Both the position numbers and the translations under genes were made by a program. The notes below the pieces were generated by a model. The model was not told the origin of the DNA and searched no databases. It saw only the letters and a list, made by a program, of their open reading frames with translations. Below, one piece after another: positions 1-6,250 of a stretch of DNA of 8,134 nt (positions are counted from its first letter, which is position 1; each line of letters begins with the position of its first letter). Source of the stretch: Flammeovirgaceae bacterium (lineage in GTDB: Bacteria > Bacteroidota > Bacteroidia > Cytophagales > Cyclobacteriaceae). The stretch spans positions 1-8,134 of the forward strand of contig QIDJ01000394.1 in NCBI GenBank assembly GCA_003228395.1, in the 5' to 3' direction.

Positions 1-130
1 CAAATGACGTTGCTTTACAAGAAAATAAAAAATCAAAATTTCTATTCAATAATACAATAGAATTATTATTTTAGTATTATATTTGTAGAAAAACAGACTT
101 TCGTTTGGATAAAGCGGTATTGAATCAAAA
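1..130. other. Left-edge non-coding leader, AT-rich
   Basis: This AT-rich stretch precedes the MFS-rhodanese gene. The plus frame starting at base 1 stays open to a TAG at 58-60, so the first 60 bases could be the tail of a gene lying to the left, but nothing recognisable is encoded and 20 codons are too few to judge. The remainder is best read as promoter and 5' untranslated region for the gene at 131. I see no RNA gene, riboswitch fold or repeat here. Confidence 0.5.
78..85 (+). promoter_or_regulatory. Candidate Bacteroidota -7 element
   Basis: TATATTTG fits the TAnnTTTG -7 consensus of the Bacteroidota primary sigma factor. It would place a start of transcription near position 90 and leave a leader of about 40 bases before the ATG at 131. 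I find no good TTTG -33 box about 20 bases upstream, only an AT-rich tract, so this rests on the -7 match alone. If correct, it is the main promoter of the cluster 131-4600. Confidence 0.35.
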
Positions 131-1666
131 ATGAATACAGCGATACGTAACAATGTAAAACTGGGTTTAAAGGATAATTGGCAACAATTTGCCCTCCTTG
201 TGGTAATCAACGCTTTTGTCGGGGGAATGGTAGGTCTCGAACGATCCATACTCCCACAGATAGCAGAAGTGGAATTCGGAATTGCTGCAAAATCAGCCAT
301 TTTGTCCTTTATCGTATTCTTTGGCATAACAAAAGCAGTCACTAATTATTTTACAGGTGCACTGGCCAACCAAGTCGGACGAAAAAACCTGCTGGTGATC
401 GGATGGATTTTCGCCTTGCCGATCCCGCTTATTTTAATTAATGCAACAAACTGGAACTGGATAATTTTTGCCAATATTTTACTTGGAATTAATCAGGGGT
501 TAACGTGGTCAAGTACGGTAGTGATGAAGATTGATTTGGTTGGAGAGAAAAACCGTGGATTGGCCATGGGCATCAACGAGTCCGCCGGATATCTTGCCGT
601 CGGTGCAGTCGCTTTCCTTACCGGCTGGATGGCATCTGAATATGGGTTAAGGCCTTATCCTTTTTATATAGGATATCTTTTTGCGGGTGCAGGACTTATC
701 GGCTCCTGGTTCTTCGTTAAGGACACGGTTCATCATGTTACGATGGAAACAACTACAAGTACGGTCAGGAAACTAAAGCATATATTCTGGGAAACCACAT
801 GGAAAGACAGGAATCTGGGATCCATATCCCAGGCTGGCCTGGTTAATAACCTCAACGATGGAATGGTATGGGGACTTTTCCCTATTCTACTGGCGGGAAG
901 GGGGTTTGACCTTGATAAAATAGCAGTTATTGTCGCTGTTTATCCGGTAGTCTGGGGAGTTGGCCAGTTATTTACAGGCAAAATGGCGGACCATTTTAGT
1001 AAAAAGAAAATGTTGTTTTGGGGAATGTTGCTGCAAGGCATTGTACTATCCCTCATGATCTTTGCTACTGCGTATTTCCATTTTATTATCCTGTCGGCTA
1101 TCCTGGGGGCAGGTACAGCCCTGGTATATCCTACTTTTTTAGCAGGAATAGGCGACTACACCCATCCGCAGCAGCGCGCGGCCAGCATTGGCGTTTTTCG
1201 CCTGTGGCGCGATTCCGGTTATGCCTTCGGAGCCATTCTTACCGGCATTATTGCAGATTCGCTGGGAATACTCCCTTCCGTTGGCGTAATTGCCGGCTTA
1301 ACCGTTTTCTCAGCAGTGATAATATTGATCCGTATGACTGATCCGGATAAAGTAAAATCGGAAAAACTGACAGGTAATGAATGTATATCTGCGGAAGAAG
1401 TAAAAAGATTGATGCACTTAAATGAAAAACTTGTTATCGTGGACGTGAGAGACCCCGGGGAATATGCCGAACAGCATATCCATCAGGCTATAAACATTCC
1501 GTTAAGTCAATTAGAAGAACATTTGGATCAATTTAATAAGGATACACGGATAGTAACGGCTTGCGGTAAGGGCGGTGGCAGATCATCGGAAGCAGCCAGC
1601 TTCTATCTTGAAAATGGTTTTGCCGGAACAAAGTGGCTTTGTGGCGGCACCTTTGGATGGAATTAG
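131..1666 (+). CDS. MFS transporter fused to C-terminal rhodanese domain
   Basis: A 511-residue fusion. Residues about 18-402 form a major facilitator superfamily carrier with some 11-12 hydrophobic helices. The motif-A loop between helices 2 and 3 is seen as GALANQVGRK (76-85), with Asn at the usual Asp, and a second copy as GKMADHFSKKK (283-293) after the central loop. After a short linker, residues about 418-511 form a rhodanese domain: IVDVRDPGEYAEQHI (436-450), AINIPL, active-site Cys478 in ACGKGGGRSS, and the terminal LCGGTFGW. The catalytic loop is C-x5-R (C478, R484), longer than the C-x4-R loop of thiosulfate sulfurtransferases. The family role of rhodaneses is transfer of sulfane sulfur; CX5R loops occur in Cdc25 and Acr2. 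The carrier's substrate is not known; an inorganic sulfur compound or oxyanion handed to or from the cytosolic rhodanese is an inference. It is the first gene of the cluster with the YeeE-type transporter 119 bases downstream. Confidence 0.93.
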   Translation: MNTAIRNNVKLGLKDNWQQFALLVVINAFVGGMVGLERSILPQIAEVEFGIAAKSAILSFIVFFGITKAVTNYFTGALANQVGRKNLLVIGWIFALPIPLILINATNWNWIIFANILLGINQGLTWSSTVVMKIDLVGEKNRGLAMGINESAGYLAVGAVAFLTGWMASEYGLRPYPFYIGYLFAGAGLIGSWFFVKDTVHHVTMETTTSTVRKLKHIFWETTWKDRNLGSISQAGLVNNLNDGMVWGLFPILLAGRGFDLDKIAVIVAVYPVVWGVGQLFTGKMADHFSKKKMLFWGMLLQGIVLSLMIFATAYFHFIILSAILGAGTALVYPTFLAGIGDYTHPQQRAASIGVFRLWRDSGYAFGAILTGIIADSLGILPSVGVIAGLTVFSAVIILIRMTDPDKVKSEKLTGNECISAEEVKRLMHLNEKLVIVDVRDPGEYAEQHIHQAINIPLSQLEEHLDQFNKDTRIVTACGKGGGRSSEAASFYLENGFAGTKWLCGGTFGWN

Positions 1667-1684
1667 TAAATTAAAGTCAATAAA

Positions 1685-1789
1685 ATGAAATATTATTTTT
1701 GGGTTTTGATGATTTTTCTGATTGAAATACCGGCCTTTTATACCATTCGTATTCATGATCAGAAAATAACGAAAAGAACAATAAGTTGA
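1685..1789 (+). CDS. Possible 34-residue membrane peptide
   Basis: A small ORF fills most of the gap between the MFS-rhodanese gene and the YeeE-type gene. It begins MKYYFWVLMIFLIEIPAF and continues with a polar tail, so it would be a single-span membrane peptide with a charged C-terminus (residues about 23-34, rich in Lys, Arg and Thr). Its TGA stop (1787-1789) overlaps the TTG start of the next gene (1786-1788) in the arrangement TTGA, which is what one expects of translational coupling. I know no named family for it. It may be a genuine small subunit, a leader that feeds ribosomes to the transporter start, or chance. The hydrophobic pattern and the overlap favour translation but do not prove it. 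Confidence 0.35.
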   Translation: MKYYFWVLMIFLIEIPAFYTIRIHDQKITKRTIS

Positions 1790-2766
1790 TTGCAGTTGCC
1801 TTACTGATCGGGTTTGCTTACGGGTACATTTCTGTAAAAGGACAGTTCTGTATGAATTCAGGATTTTCCAATGTAGTGCGGGAAAAAGATACCACCAAGT
1901 TGAAAAGTTTTTTGCTGGCTATGCTTATTCAGGTTGCGGTAGTACCCTTAATCTTTACGTTATATTATTTATACGCGCCCGATAACAGCTATATAGCTAA
2001 CATCCAATTACCGCCTTTATTTCTTGTTGGAACGGCCGCAGGTGGGTTCTTATTTGGTGTTTTTATGCATTTCTCGGGAGGGTGTGCTGCCGGAATATTT
2101 TACAAGATAGGCGAAAGAAGCGCAGGCGCACTGTTTGCGGCGGTGGGTTTTGTCGGTGGCGTTTACTTCATGGAAAGAGGATTTTTACAAGGAATCAGGC
2201 AAGCTGTTCAAAGCACTGTTTTGTTTGACCAGCAACCCATTTGGAAAATGACTACATCCGCGACAACATTGACACTGCTTGTGGCTGGAATTTCATTTGT
2301 CTCATTCGGGTTGATTTATCTTTTACTAAAGCAGGGGGATAAGCAACCGGGCGGCGCCGAATGGGGATGGAAGAAAACCGGAATAGGAATTGGCGTTTTG
2401 GGGATCGCAGCATGGATTTCGGCGTTACTTTCTCATTTAACATACGGTATGTCAATAATACCCGGAGCAATTGATATCGCAGGCTTAACCCTGTCATGGG
2501 GCTTATTATTTGTCCTTGGTATTCCGTTAGGAGCCTTCTGGAGTTTCCGGAAAAACACGACTGTACATTTTTCTTTACCTGAACCGGTCATTGTATTAAA
2601 AAGGTTATCCGGTGGACTGGGATTAGGTGTTACGGCAAGTATGGCGGCAGGATGTACGGTAGGCCATGGATTAACTTTTTCCCCGCTATTTGGGATCGGT
2701 AGTATCGTGGGCATCGTTTTTATTTTTCTGGGTAGCGGACTTGTCGGTTTTCTTACGCGAAAGTAG
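1786..2766 (+). CDS. YeeE/YedE-family (TsuA-like) sulfur transporter
   Basis: A 326-residue polytopic inner-membrane protein of the YeeE/YedE family, whose characterised member TsuA imports thiosulfate through a path lined by conserved cysteines. The family's internal duplication shows: an N-terminal half with GFAYGYISVKGQFC (9-22) and HFSGGCAAG (95-103), and a C-terminal half with GLGLGVTASMAAGCTVGHG (277-295). Only three cysteines exist, at 22, 100 and 290; the Cys in the two GC motifs matches the family, but I cannot place a counterpart of the additional relay Cys in the second half. TTG is chosen as start because the frame is closed by TGA at 1756, there is no in-frame ATG before Met23, and starting there would delete the first helix. 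The stop abuts the ATG of the cytochrome gene at 2767, so the two are surely co-transcribed. Substrate is likely thiosulfate or a similar reduced sulfur anion, by family only. Confidence 0.85.
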   Translation: MIAVALLIGFAYGYISVKGQFCMNSGFSNVVREKDTTKLKSFLLAMLIQVAVVPLIFTLYYLYAPDNSYIANIQLPPLFLVGTAAGGFLFGVFMHFSGGCAAGIFYKIGERSAGALFAAVGFVGGVYFMERGFLQGIRQAVQSTVLFDQQPIWKMTTSATTLTLLVAGISFVSFGLIYLLLKQGDKQPGGAEWGWKKTGIGIGVLGIAAWISALLSHLTYGMSIIPGAIDIAGLTLSWGLLFVLGIPLGAFWSFRKNTTVHFSLPEPVIVLKRLSGGLGLGVTASMAAGCTVGHGLTFSPLFGIGSIVGIVFIFLGSGLVGFLTRK

Positions 2767-3981
2767 ATGATGAAAACAATCACATCGCTTTCTGTTTCCG
2801 GATTAGTGCTGATAGCCTCCTTAACGGATTGTCGTAATTCTGCACAAAACGACGTTGTACAGGCGTATGATACCATTCCCTTAACAAAGCATTGGGAATC
2901 CCCAATACCAAATCAGGAAGTACCGCCGGGACTTGTTTCGTTGCTGGCAAGCGATTGCGGTGTTTGCCACACGGAGATTTATGAAGAATGGAAACAATCC
3001 ACCCATGCGGTCGCCTTTCAGGATATGCAGTTTCAGGCTGAATGGAGAAAAGACAGCGTGTCTGTTTGCCTCAATTGCCATACGCCATTGCAAAATCAAC
3101 AGAAGTATATTGTAACAGGATTTCTAAATGGGGACTATAAAGCGCCTGTGCAACATCCGAACCCTGAATTTGACAAAACCCTGCAACAGGAAAGTATTAC
3201 ATGCGCCACCTGTCATGTGAGGGAAGGAAATATTATTGGTACAACAGGCGAATCAGATGAAATGCATCAAACCATAAAAGATGTTGGATTTTTATCTGAA
3301 AAGCTGTGCATCAGTTGCCACAATGTAGTGGATCAGTTAAATCCTGTTTTAGTCTGCACATTCGAATCAGGGGATGAATGGAAAAATAATTGGGCGGCTG
3401 AAGAAGGAAAAAGCTGCATTACCTGCCACATGGCTGAAAAAGAACGCCCGATCGTATTGGATGGCCAAATCCGGAAATCACGTTATCATGGTTTTCCCGG
3501 GTCGGGAATTCCGAAATTTTACGATGCAAAAGTGGATGGGTTAAACGGGTTAGAGATTTTGGAAGATAAACCAATGGTCGTTTATACTCCGGGTGATACG
3601 CTGTTTTACACACTGACGGTTAAAAACAGCTATGCGGGCCACAAAGTGCCGACGGGCGATCCGGAACGATTTTTTCTGATTATTTTTGCAATGTCCGATC
3701 ACGATGGCAATGTAGTGAAGAAGGAGACGCACCGTATCGGCGAGGTATGGCAATGGTATCCTGAAGCGAAACAACTTTCGGAGAATAACCTGAAACCGCT
3801 GGAAAAAAGGATATATACATTTACTTATGTAATACCTGAAGTTCACGTATTGACTTTGATGATTGAAATTGAAAAGCACCGGATGACGGAAGAGAATGCA
3901 AGGTATAACGGGATATTGGGAGATTATCCGCTATTCATATCTGTTTTTTCCCGAAAACATGAAATTAAAATCAAACGATAA
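2767..3981 (+). CDS. Pentahaem c-type cytochrome, c554-like, probable lipoprotein
   Basis: A 404-residue exported cytochrome. Residues 1-21 are a hydrophobic leader followed by Cys22 in LTDC, a lipobox-like site with an atypical Asp at -1, so it is probably a lipoprotein or otherwise cleaved by signal peptidase. Five CxxCH haem sites follow: CGVCH (64-68), CLNCH (101-105), CATCH (146-150), CISCH (181-185) and CITCH (217-221). The first continues as TEIYEEWKQSTHA, the hallmark of the cytochrome c554 family, where the second His is a likely distal ligand. Residues about 270-404 hold no haem and look like a beta-rich C-terminal domain with GHKVPTGDPERF (291-302). The protein should sit in the periplasm or be membrane-anchored and pass electrons to or from an unknown partner. 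A second ATG lies at 2770. It follows the sulfur transporter without a gap and its end overlaps the methyltransferase gene. Enzymatic activity of its own cannot be excluded. Confidence 0.9.
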   Translation: MMKTITSLSVSGLVLIASLTDCRNSAQNDVVQAYDTIPLTKHWESPIPNQEVPPGLVSLLASDCGVCHTEIYEEWKQSTHAVAFQDMQFQAEWRKDSVSVCLNCHTPLQNQQKYIVTGFLNGDYKAPVQHPNPEFDKTLQQESITCATCHVREGNIIGTTGESDEMHQTIKDVGFLSEKLCISCHNVVDQLNPVLVCTFESGDEWKNNWAAEEGKSCITCHMAEKERPIVLDGQIRKSRYHGFPGSGIPKFYDAKVDGLNGLEILEDKPMVVYTPGDTLFYTLTVKNSYAGHKVPTGDPERFFLIIFAMSDHDGNVVKKETHRIGEVWQWYPEAKQLSENNLKPLEKRIYTFTYVIPEVHVLTLMIEIEKHRMTEENARYNGILGDYPLFISVFSRKHEIKIKR

Positions 3982-4600
3982 TATTCGAGTATTTGATAAA
4001 ACGGTTGTTGCATACGATCAATGGTTTGAAAATCACAGGAATGCCTGGCAAAGTGAACTATTGGCGGTGAAACAGTTTATATCCGGCACAGAAGAGGCTT
4101 TAGAAATTGGTGTGGGCACGGGGAGGTTTGCTTCACAAATGGGTATCTTGAAAGGCATTGAACCTGCTCCCGAAATGGCGAAAATGGCCCGCGCACGGGG
4201 TATTGAGGTAGATGAGGGAATGGCTGAGAACCTGCCTTATACCAATGAGAAATTTAGCACGGTGTTGATGGTAACCATTGACTGTTTTTTGGAAAATATT
4301 GAAAAGACTTATTCGGAAGCCTTCCGCGTGTTGAAACCGGGTGGGCAGATCGTGGTGGGATTTTTGGATAAAAATGGTGAAGCGGCCAGGAGGTATAAGA
4401 AAGTAAAGGACGAATCAGATGTTTACGCGCAGGCACGTTTTCGTTCCCCGGAAGAAATTGTTACCCTGCTGACAAAGGCCGGGTTTGGTCGCTTTGAATT
4501 TTGCCAGACACTCCTGGTACCGGATCCGGATAAGACAGAGACCCCCATACCCGGCTATGGGAAAGGAAGTTTTGTTGTAGTCAGAGGGATTAAGGGATAG
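3959..4600 (+). CDS. Class I SAM-dependent methyltransferase
   Basis: A 213-residue cytosolic methyltransferase of the UbiE/Methyltransf_11 type. It starts with a lead containing YDQWFENH (19-26), then motif I as LEIGVGTGRFA (48-58), the acidic residue ending strand 2 in GIEPAPEMA (Glu68), the AENLPY segment (89-94), MVTIDCF (104-110) and the LKPGG turn (125-129). The frame is open upstream to an ATG at 3896, but that lies deep inside the cytochrome gene and would add 21 residues not expected in the family; the ATG at 3959 gives the family's normal N-terminus. The gene overlaps the end of the cytochrome gene by 23 bases, a sign of co-translation. The subfamily is widespread in anaerobes and archaea and has, to my knowledge, no assigned substrate. 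Position suggests a role with the sulfur and cytochrome genes, for example methylation of a thiol or chalcogen, but this is inference. Confidence 0.9.
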   Translation: MKLKSNDNIRVFDKTVVAYDQWFENHRNAWQSELLAVKQFISGTEEALEIGVGTGRFASQMGILKGIEPAPEMAKMARARGIEVDEGMAENLPYTNEKFSTVLMVTIDCFLENIEKTYSEAFRVLKPGGQIVVGFLDKNGEAARRYKKVKDESDVYAQARFRSPEEIVTLLTKAGFGRFEFCQTLLVPDPDKTETPIPGYGKGSFVVVRGIKG

Positions 4601-4634
4601 ATAACCTGCTATGGATTGACAATAAGCAAACAAA

Positions 4635-4652
4635 TGACAATGTGCTATGTCA
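4635..4652. promoter_or_regulatory. Possible operator: TGACA-N8-TGTCA dyad
   Basis: Two perfect inverted 5-base half-sites with an 8-base spacer lie 36 bases after the methyltransferase stop, in the 237-base gap before the second methyltransferase gene. The size and symmetry suit binding by a dimeric regulator or a weak hairpin. There is no T-run, so it is a poor terminator. A dyad this short can arise by chance in AT-rich DNA. The rest of the gap (4601-4837) has only the -7 candidate at 4796-4803. Confidence 0.2.
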
Positions 4653-4795
4653 CTATACATCGTGGGTCTGAGAATATTGACCAAATCCAAAATAATTGAC
4701 CTTGAAATTCTGGTCGTCTTGTGTGCTTTGCAACATTTAGAAAAAATCGTATTGATGAGATATATGAAAATTACGAAATAAATTGTTGCATGCAT

Positions 4796-4803
4796 TAGAT
4801 TTG
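4796..4803 (+). promoter_or_regulatory. Candidate -7 element for the second methyltransferase gene
   Basis: TAGATTTG fits the TAnnTTTG consensus of Bacteroidota promoters and lies 34 bases before the ATG at 4838, a suitable distance for a short leader. No convincing TTTG box is found about 20 bases further upstream. Together with the 237-base gap it suggests that the pair 4838-6094 is transcribed separately from the cluster that ends at 4600. Confidence 0.35.
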
Positions 4804-4837
4804 CAGATTATCTGAAATATCAATTGCGAAAAAATAT

Positions 4838-5452
4838 ATGAAAGATCACTGGAATACCATTTATACCCAAAGCTCTGAAGAAAAGCTGGGCTGGTATGAA
4901 ACGGACCTGACTCCAACATTATACCTGCTTGAAAAGGCAGAACTCCTGAAAGAAGCGAGGGTTCTTATAGCCGGCGCCGGCAGTACCACACTGGTTGATG
5001 AACTTCTGAGTCAGAGTTACACTAATATATTGGCAATTGATATCAGTGAGGCGGCATTGAATAAGTTACAGGAAAGAATTGGTAAAGAAAGTGACAATGT
5101 TCAGTTCATCGTGGATGACCTTACAAATCCTGTCATGCTGAGCGAAATAGGGCTTGTTGATTTATGGATTGACCGTGCCGTACTACATTTTTTTACCGAA
5201 CAAACGGATCAGGTTACCTATTTTAACCTCATTCGTTCCGGCATAAAAAAGGGTGGGTTCACCCTGTTGGCAGAGTATAACCAGGAGGGCGCGATAAAAT
5301 GTGCCGGTTTGCCCGTACAACGGTATAGTGTTGAAATGTTACAGGAAAATCTGGGCGGGGAATTTATCCTTATAGACAGCTTCGACCATATTTTTACCAT
5401 GCCATCGGGCGACATCAGGCCTTATATTTATACTTTATTTAAAAAACAATAA
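4838..5452 (+). CDS. Class I SAM-dependent methyltransferase, TPMT/TehB-like type
   Basis: A 204-residue cytosolic methyltransferase of a different subfamily from the one at 3959. It begins with HWNTIYTQSSEEKLGWYE (4-21), the aromatic lead seen in thiopurine-methyltransferase-like and related small-molecule enzymes. Motif I is VLIAGAGSTTLVDEL (42-56), Asp68 ends strand 2, Asp94 lies in the adenine-side segment, and DLWIDRAVLHFF (108-119) is the characteristic strand-4 motif; KKGG (137-140) is the turn before strand 5. The core is complete, and the length is normal for the type. Some relatives methylate thiols, selenium or tellurium compounds, but the DRAVxHF subfamily has many members with unknown substrates. 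The gene is followed after only 9 bases by the DUF1684 gene and so probably forms a bicistron with it. A substrate cannot be assigned. Confidence 0.88.
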   Translation: MKDHWNTIYTQSSEEKLGWYETDLTPTLYLLEKAELLKEARVLIAGAGSTTLVDELLSQSYTNILAIDISEAALNKLQERIGKESDNVQFIVDDLTNPVMLSEIGLVDLWIDRAVLHFFTEQTDQVTYFNLIRSGIKKGGFTLLAEYNQEGAIKCAGLPVQRYSVEMLQENLGGEFILIDSFDHIFTMPSGDIRPYIYTLFKKQ

Positions 5453-5461
5453 TATACATCC

Positions 5462-6094
5462 ATGACAAAACACAAACGAGCGTTTTTTATTTTTTCGGCG
5501 CTGCTATATGCTTCAGGGGCCTTATCCCAGGGAGTGATATATGCCGAAAACGAGGCAGATTATATCAATAAAATAACCGCCTGGCGAAACCAGAAGGATG
5601 AGAACTATAAGCAGGAAGACAAGACCATGCTTACCAAAGATCTCCTGAAAAATTTTAATGGGTTGAACTACTACGACATTGATTATAGTTATGTAGTTAC
5701 AGGCAAGTTAACAAGGTTCCATGATGGCCGGACATTCAGCATCAAAACCACAGGTGGTGAATCATACGATTATCTGATCTTTGGAAAAGTGCACTTTTCC
5801 ATTGGTGGTCAACAACTGACATTACAGGTTTATCAAAGTCAGCGATCGGCCGCGGCCGGCAGAAAAAAAAGCGCCTTGTTTATTCCGTTTACCGACCTGA
5901 CTTCTGGAGAGGAAACGTTCGGTGGTGGCCGGTACCTGGTGCTGGATATCCCTGATGGTGATACGCTGAACCTTGATTTTAATATGGCCTATAATCCGTA
6001 TTGTGTATATGATGCAGGTCATTCCTGCCCGATCCCGCCGCGTGAAAACCGGTTGGGGGTCAGGATCGAAGCAGGAGAGAAAATGTATCAGTAG
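5462..6094 (+). CDS. Exported DUF1684 family protein
   Basis: A 210-residue protein that matches DUF1684 over its full length. Residues 1-23 are a Sec signal peptide ending in ALSQ, in the usual Bacteroidota style. The conserved body has YINKITAWRNQKDENY (34-49), FNGLNYY (65-71), YDYLIFGKVHF (102-112), ALFIPFTDLTSGEETFGGGRYL (138-159, key residues F141-x-PF and GRYL), LDFNMAYNPYC (171-181) and CPIPPRENRL (189-198), ending in EAGEK. The paired Cys181 and Cys189 are family-conserved and may form a disulfide in the periplasm. The function of DUF1684 proteins is unknown. The gene lies 9 bases after the methyltransferase gene and is likely co-expressed with it. A 12-base GC palindrome (5847-5858) and a run of eight A (5863-5870) occur within the gene, in a family-variable stretch, and the frame is kept. 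Confidence 0.92.
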   Translation: MTKHKRAFFIFSALLYASGALSQGVIYAENEADYINKITAWRNQKDENYKQEDKTMLTKDLLKNFNGLNYYDIDYSYVVTGKLTRFHDGRTFSIKTTGGESYDYLIFGKVHFSIGGQQLTLQVYQSQRSAAAGRKKSALFIPFTDLTSGEETFGGGRYLVLDIPDGDTLNLDFNMAYNPYCVYDAGHSCPIPPRENRLGVRIEAGEKMYQ

Positions 6095-6140
6095 TCAAAC
6101 TTAAGCGGACACCACCCATGTTGGCAGGCGATAACACATA

Positions 6141-6164
6141 CGGGTATAGTGATGGAATTACCCG
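6141..6164. repeat. Small dyad downstream of the DUF1684 gene
   Basis: CGGGTA (6141-6146) and TACCCG (6159-6164) are perfect inverted arms separated by 12 bases. The dyad lies 47 bases after the DUF1684 stop. No T-tract follows, so it does not look like an intrinsic terminator. It may be a weak RNA stem or part of the repeat-rich spacer that also holds the hairpins at 6211 and 6251. Confidence 0.25.
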
Positions 6165-6210
6165 AAACAGCATTATGCTATTGACCTGCCGTAGCGGGGG
6201 AAATCGATTG

Positions 6211-6230
6211 CCACGGGCTTCAGCCCGTGG
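6211..6230. repeat. REP-like palindromic hairpin
   Basis: CCACGGGC-TTCA-GCCCGTGG forms a perfect 8-base-pair GC-rich stem with a 4-base loop. This sequence, with the core CGGGCTTCAGCCCG, resembles the short repetitive extragenic palindromes that occur in many copies in Bacteroidota and cyanobacteria and that are associated with RAYT-type (REP-associated tyrosine) transposases. No transposase gene lies in the window, and only this one copy is present. It sits between the DUF1684 and hydrolase genes, where it could also stabilise an mRNA end or stall transcription. The assignment rests on recall of the motif and on its symmetry. Confidence 0.7.
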
Positions 6231-6250
6231 GTTTAAAATTCCGTATAACA

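Noticed and set aside
1..60. Open plus frame from base 1 to a TAG at 58-60, as the tail of an upstream gene or an 18-residue peptide
   Set aside because: Too short and rich in Lys, Asn and Ile codons typical of AT-rich non-coding DNA; no family can be recognised.
1694..1701. TATTTTTG as a further -7 promoter element for the YeeE-type gene
   Set aside because: It matches TAnnTTTG but lies in the T-rich coding part of the small ORF, with no -33 box; such matches are common by chance here.
3896..3958. Upstream ATG extending the first methyltransferase by 21 residues
   Set aside because: It lies deep in the cytochrome coding sequence, and the added residues do not look like the family's N-terminus; ATG at 3959 fits better.
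4647..4781. 44-codon plus-strand ORF in the gap between the two methyltransferase genes
   Set aside because: It has an ATG and a Leu/Ile-rich translation, but no clear start context or known family, and its start lies inside the small dyad. Chance is as likely as a real small gene.
4415..4795. 126-codon minus-strand frame over the end of the first methyltransferase gene and the gap
   Set aside because: It runs antisense to a well-supported gene and its translation resembles no family; treated as a shadow frame.
5863..5870. Run of eight A in the DUF1684 gene as a slippage or frameshift site
   Set aside because: Family motifs continue in the same frame on both sides (LIFGKVHF before, LFIPFTDL after), so no shift is needed.
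6094..6125. Sequence around CTTAAGCGGACACC as an insertion-sequence end
   Set aside because: It recalled terminal sequences of some elements, but no matching inverted end, target duplication or transposase remnant was found nearby.
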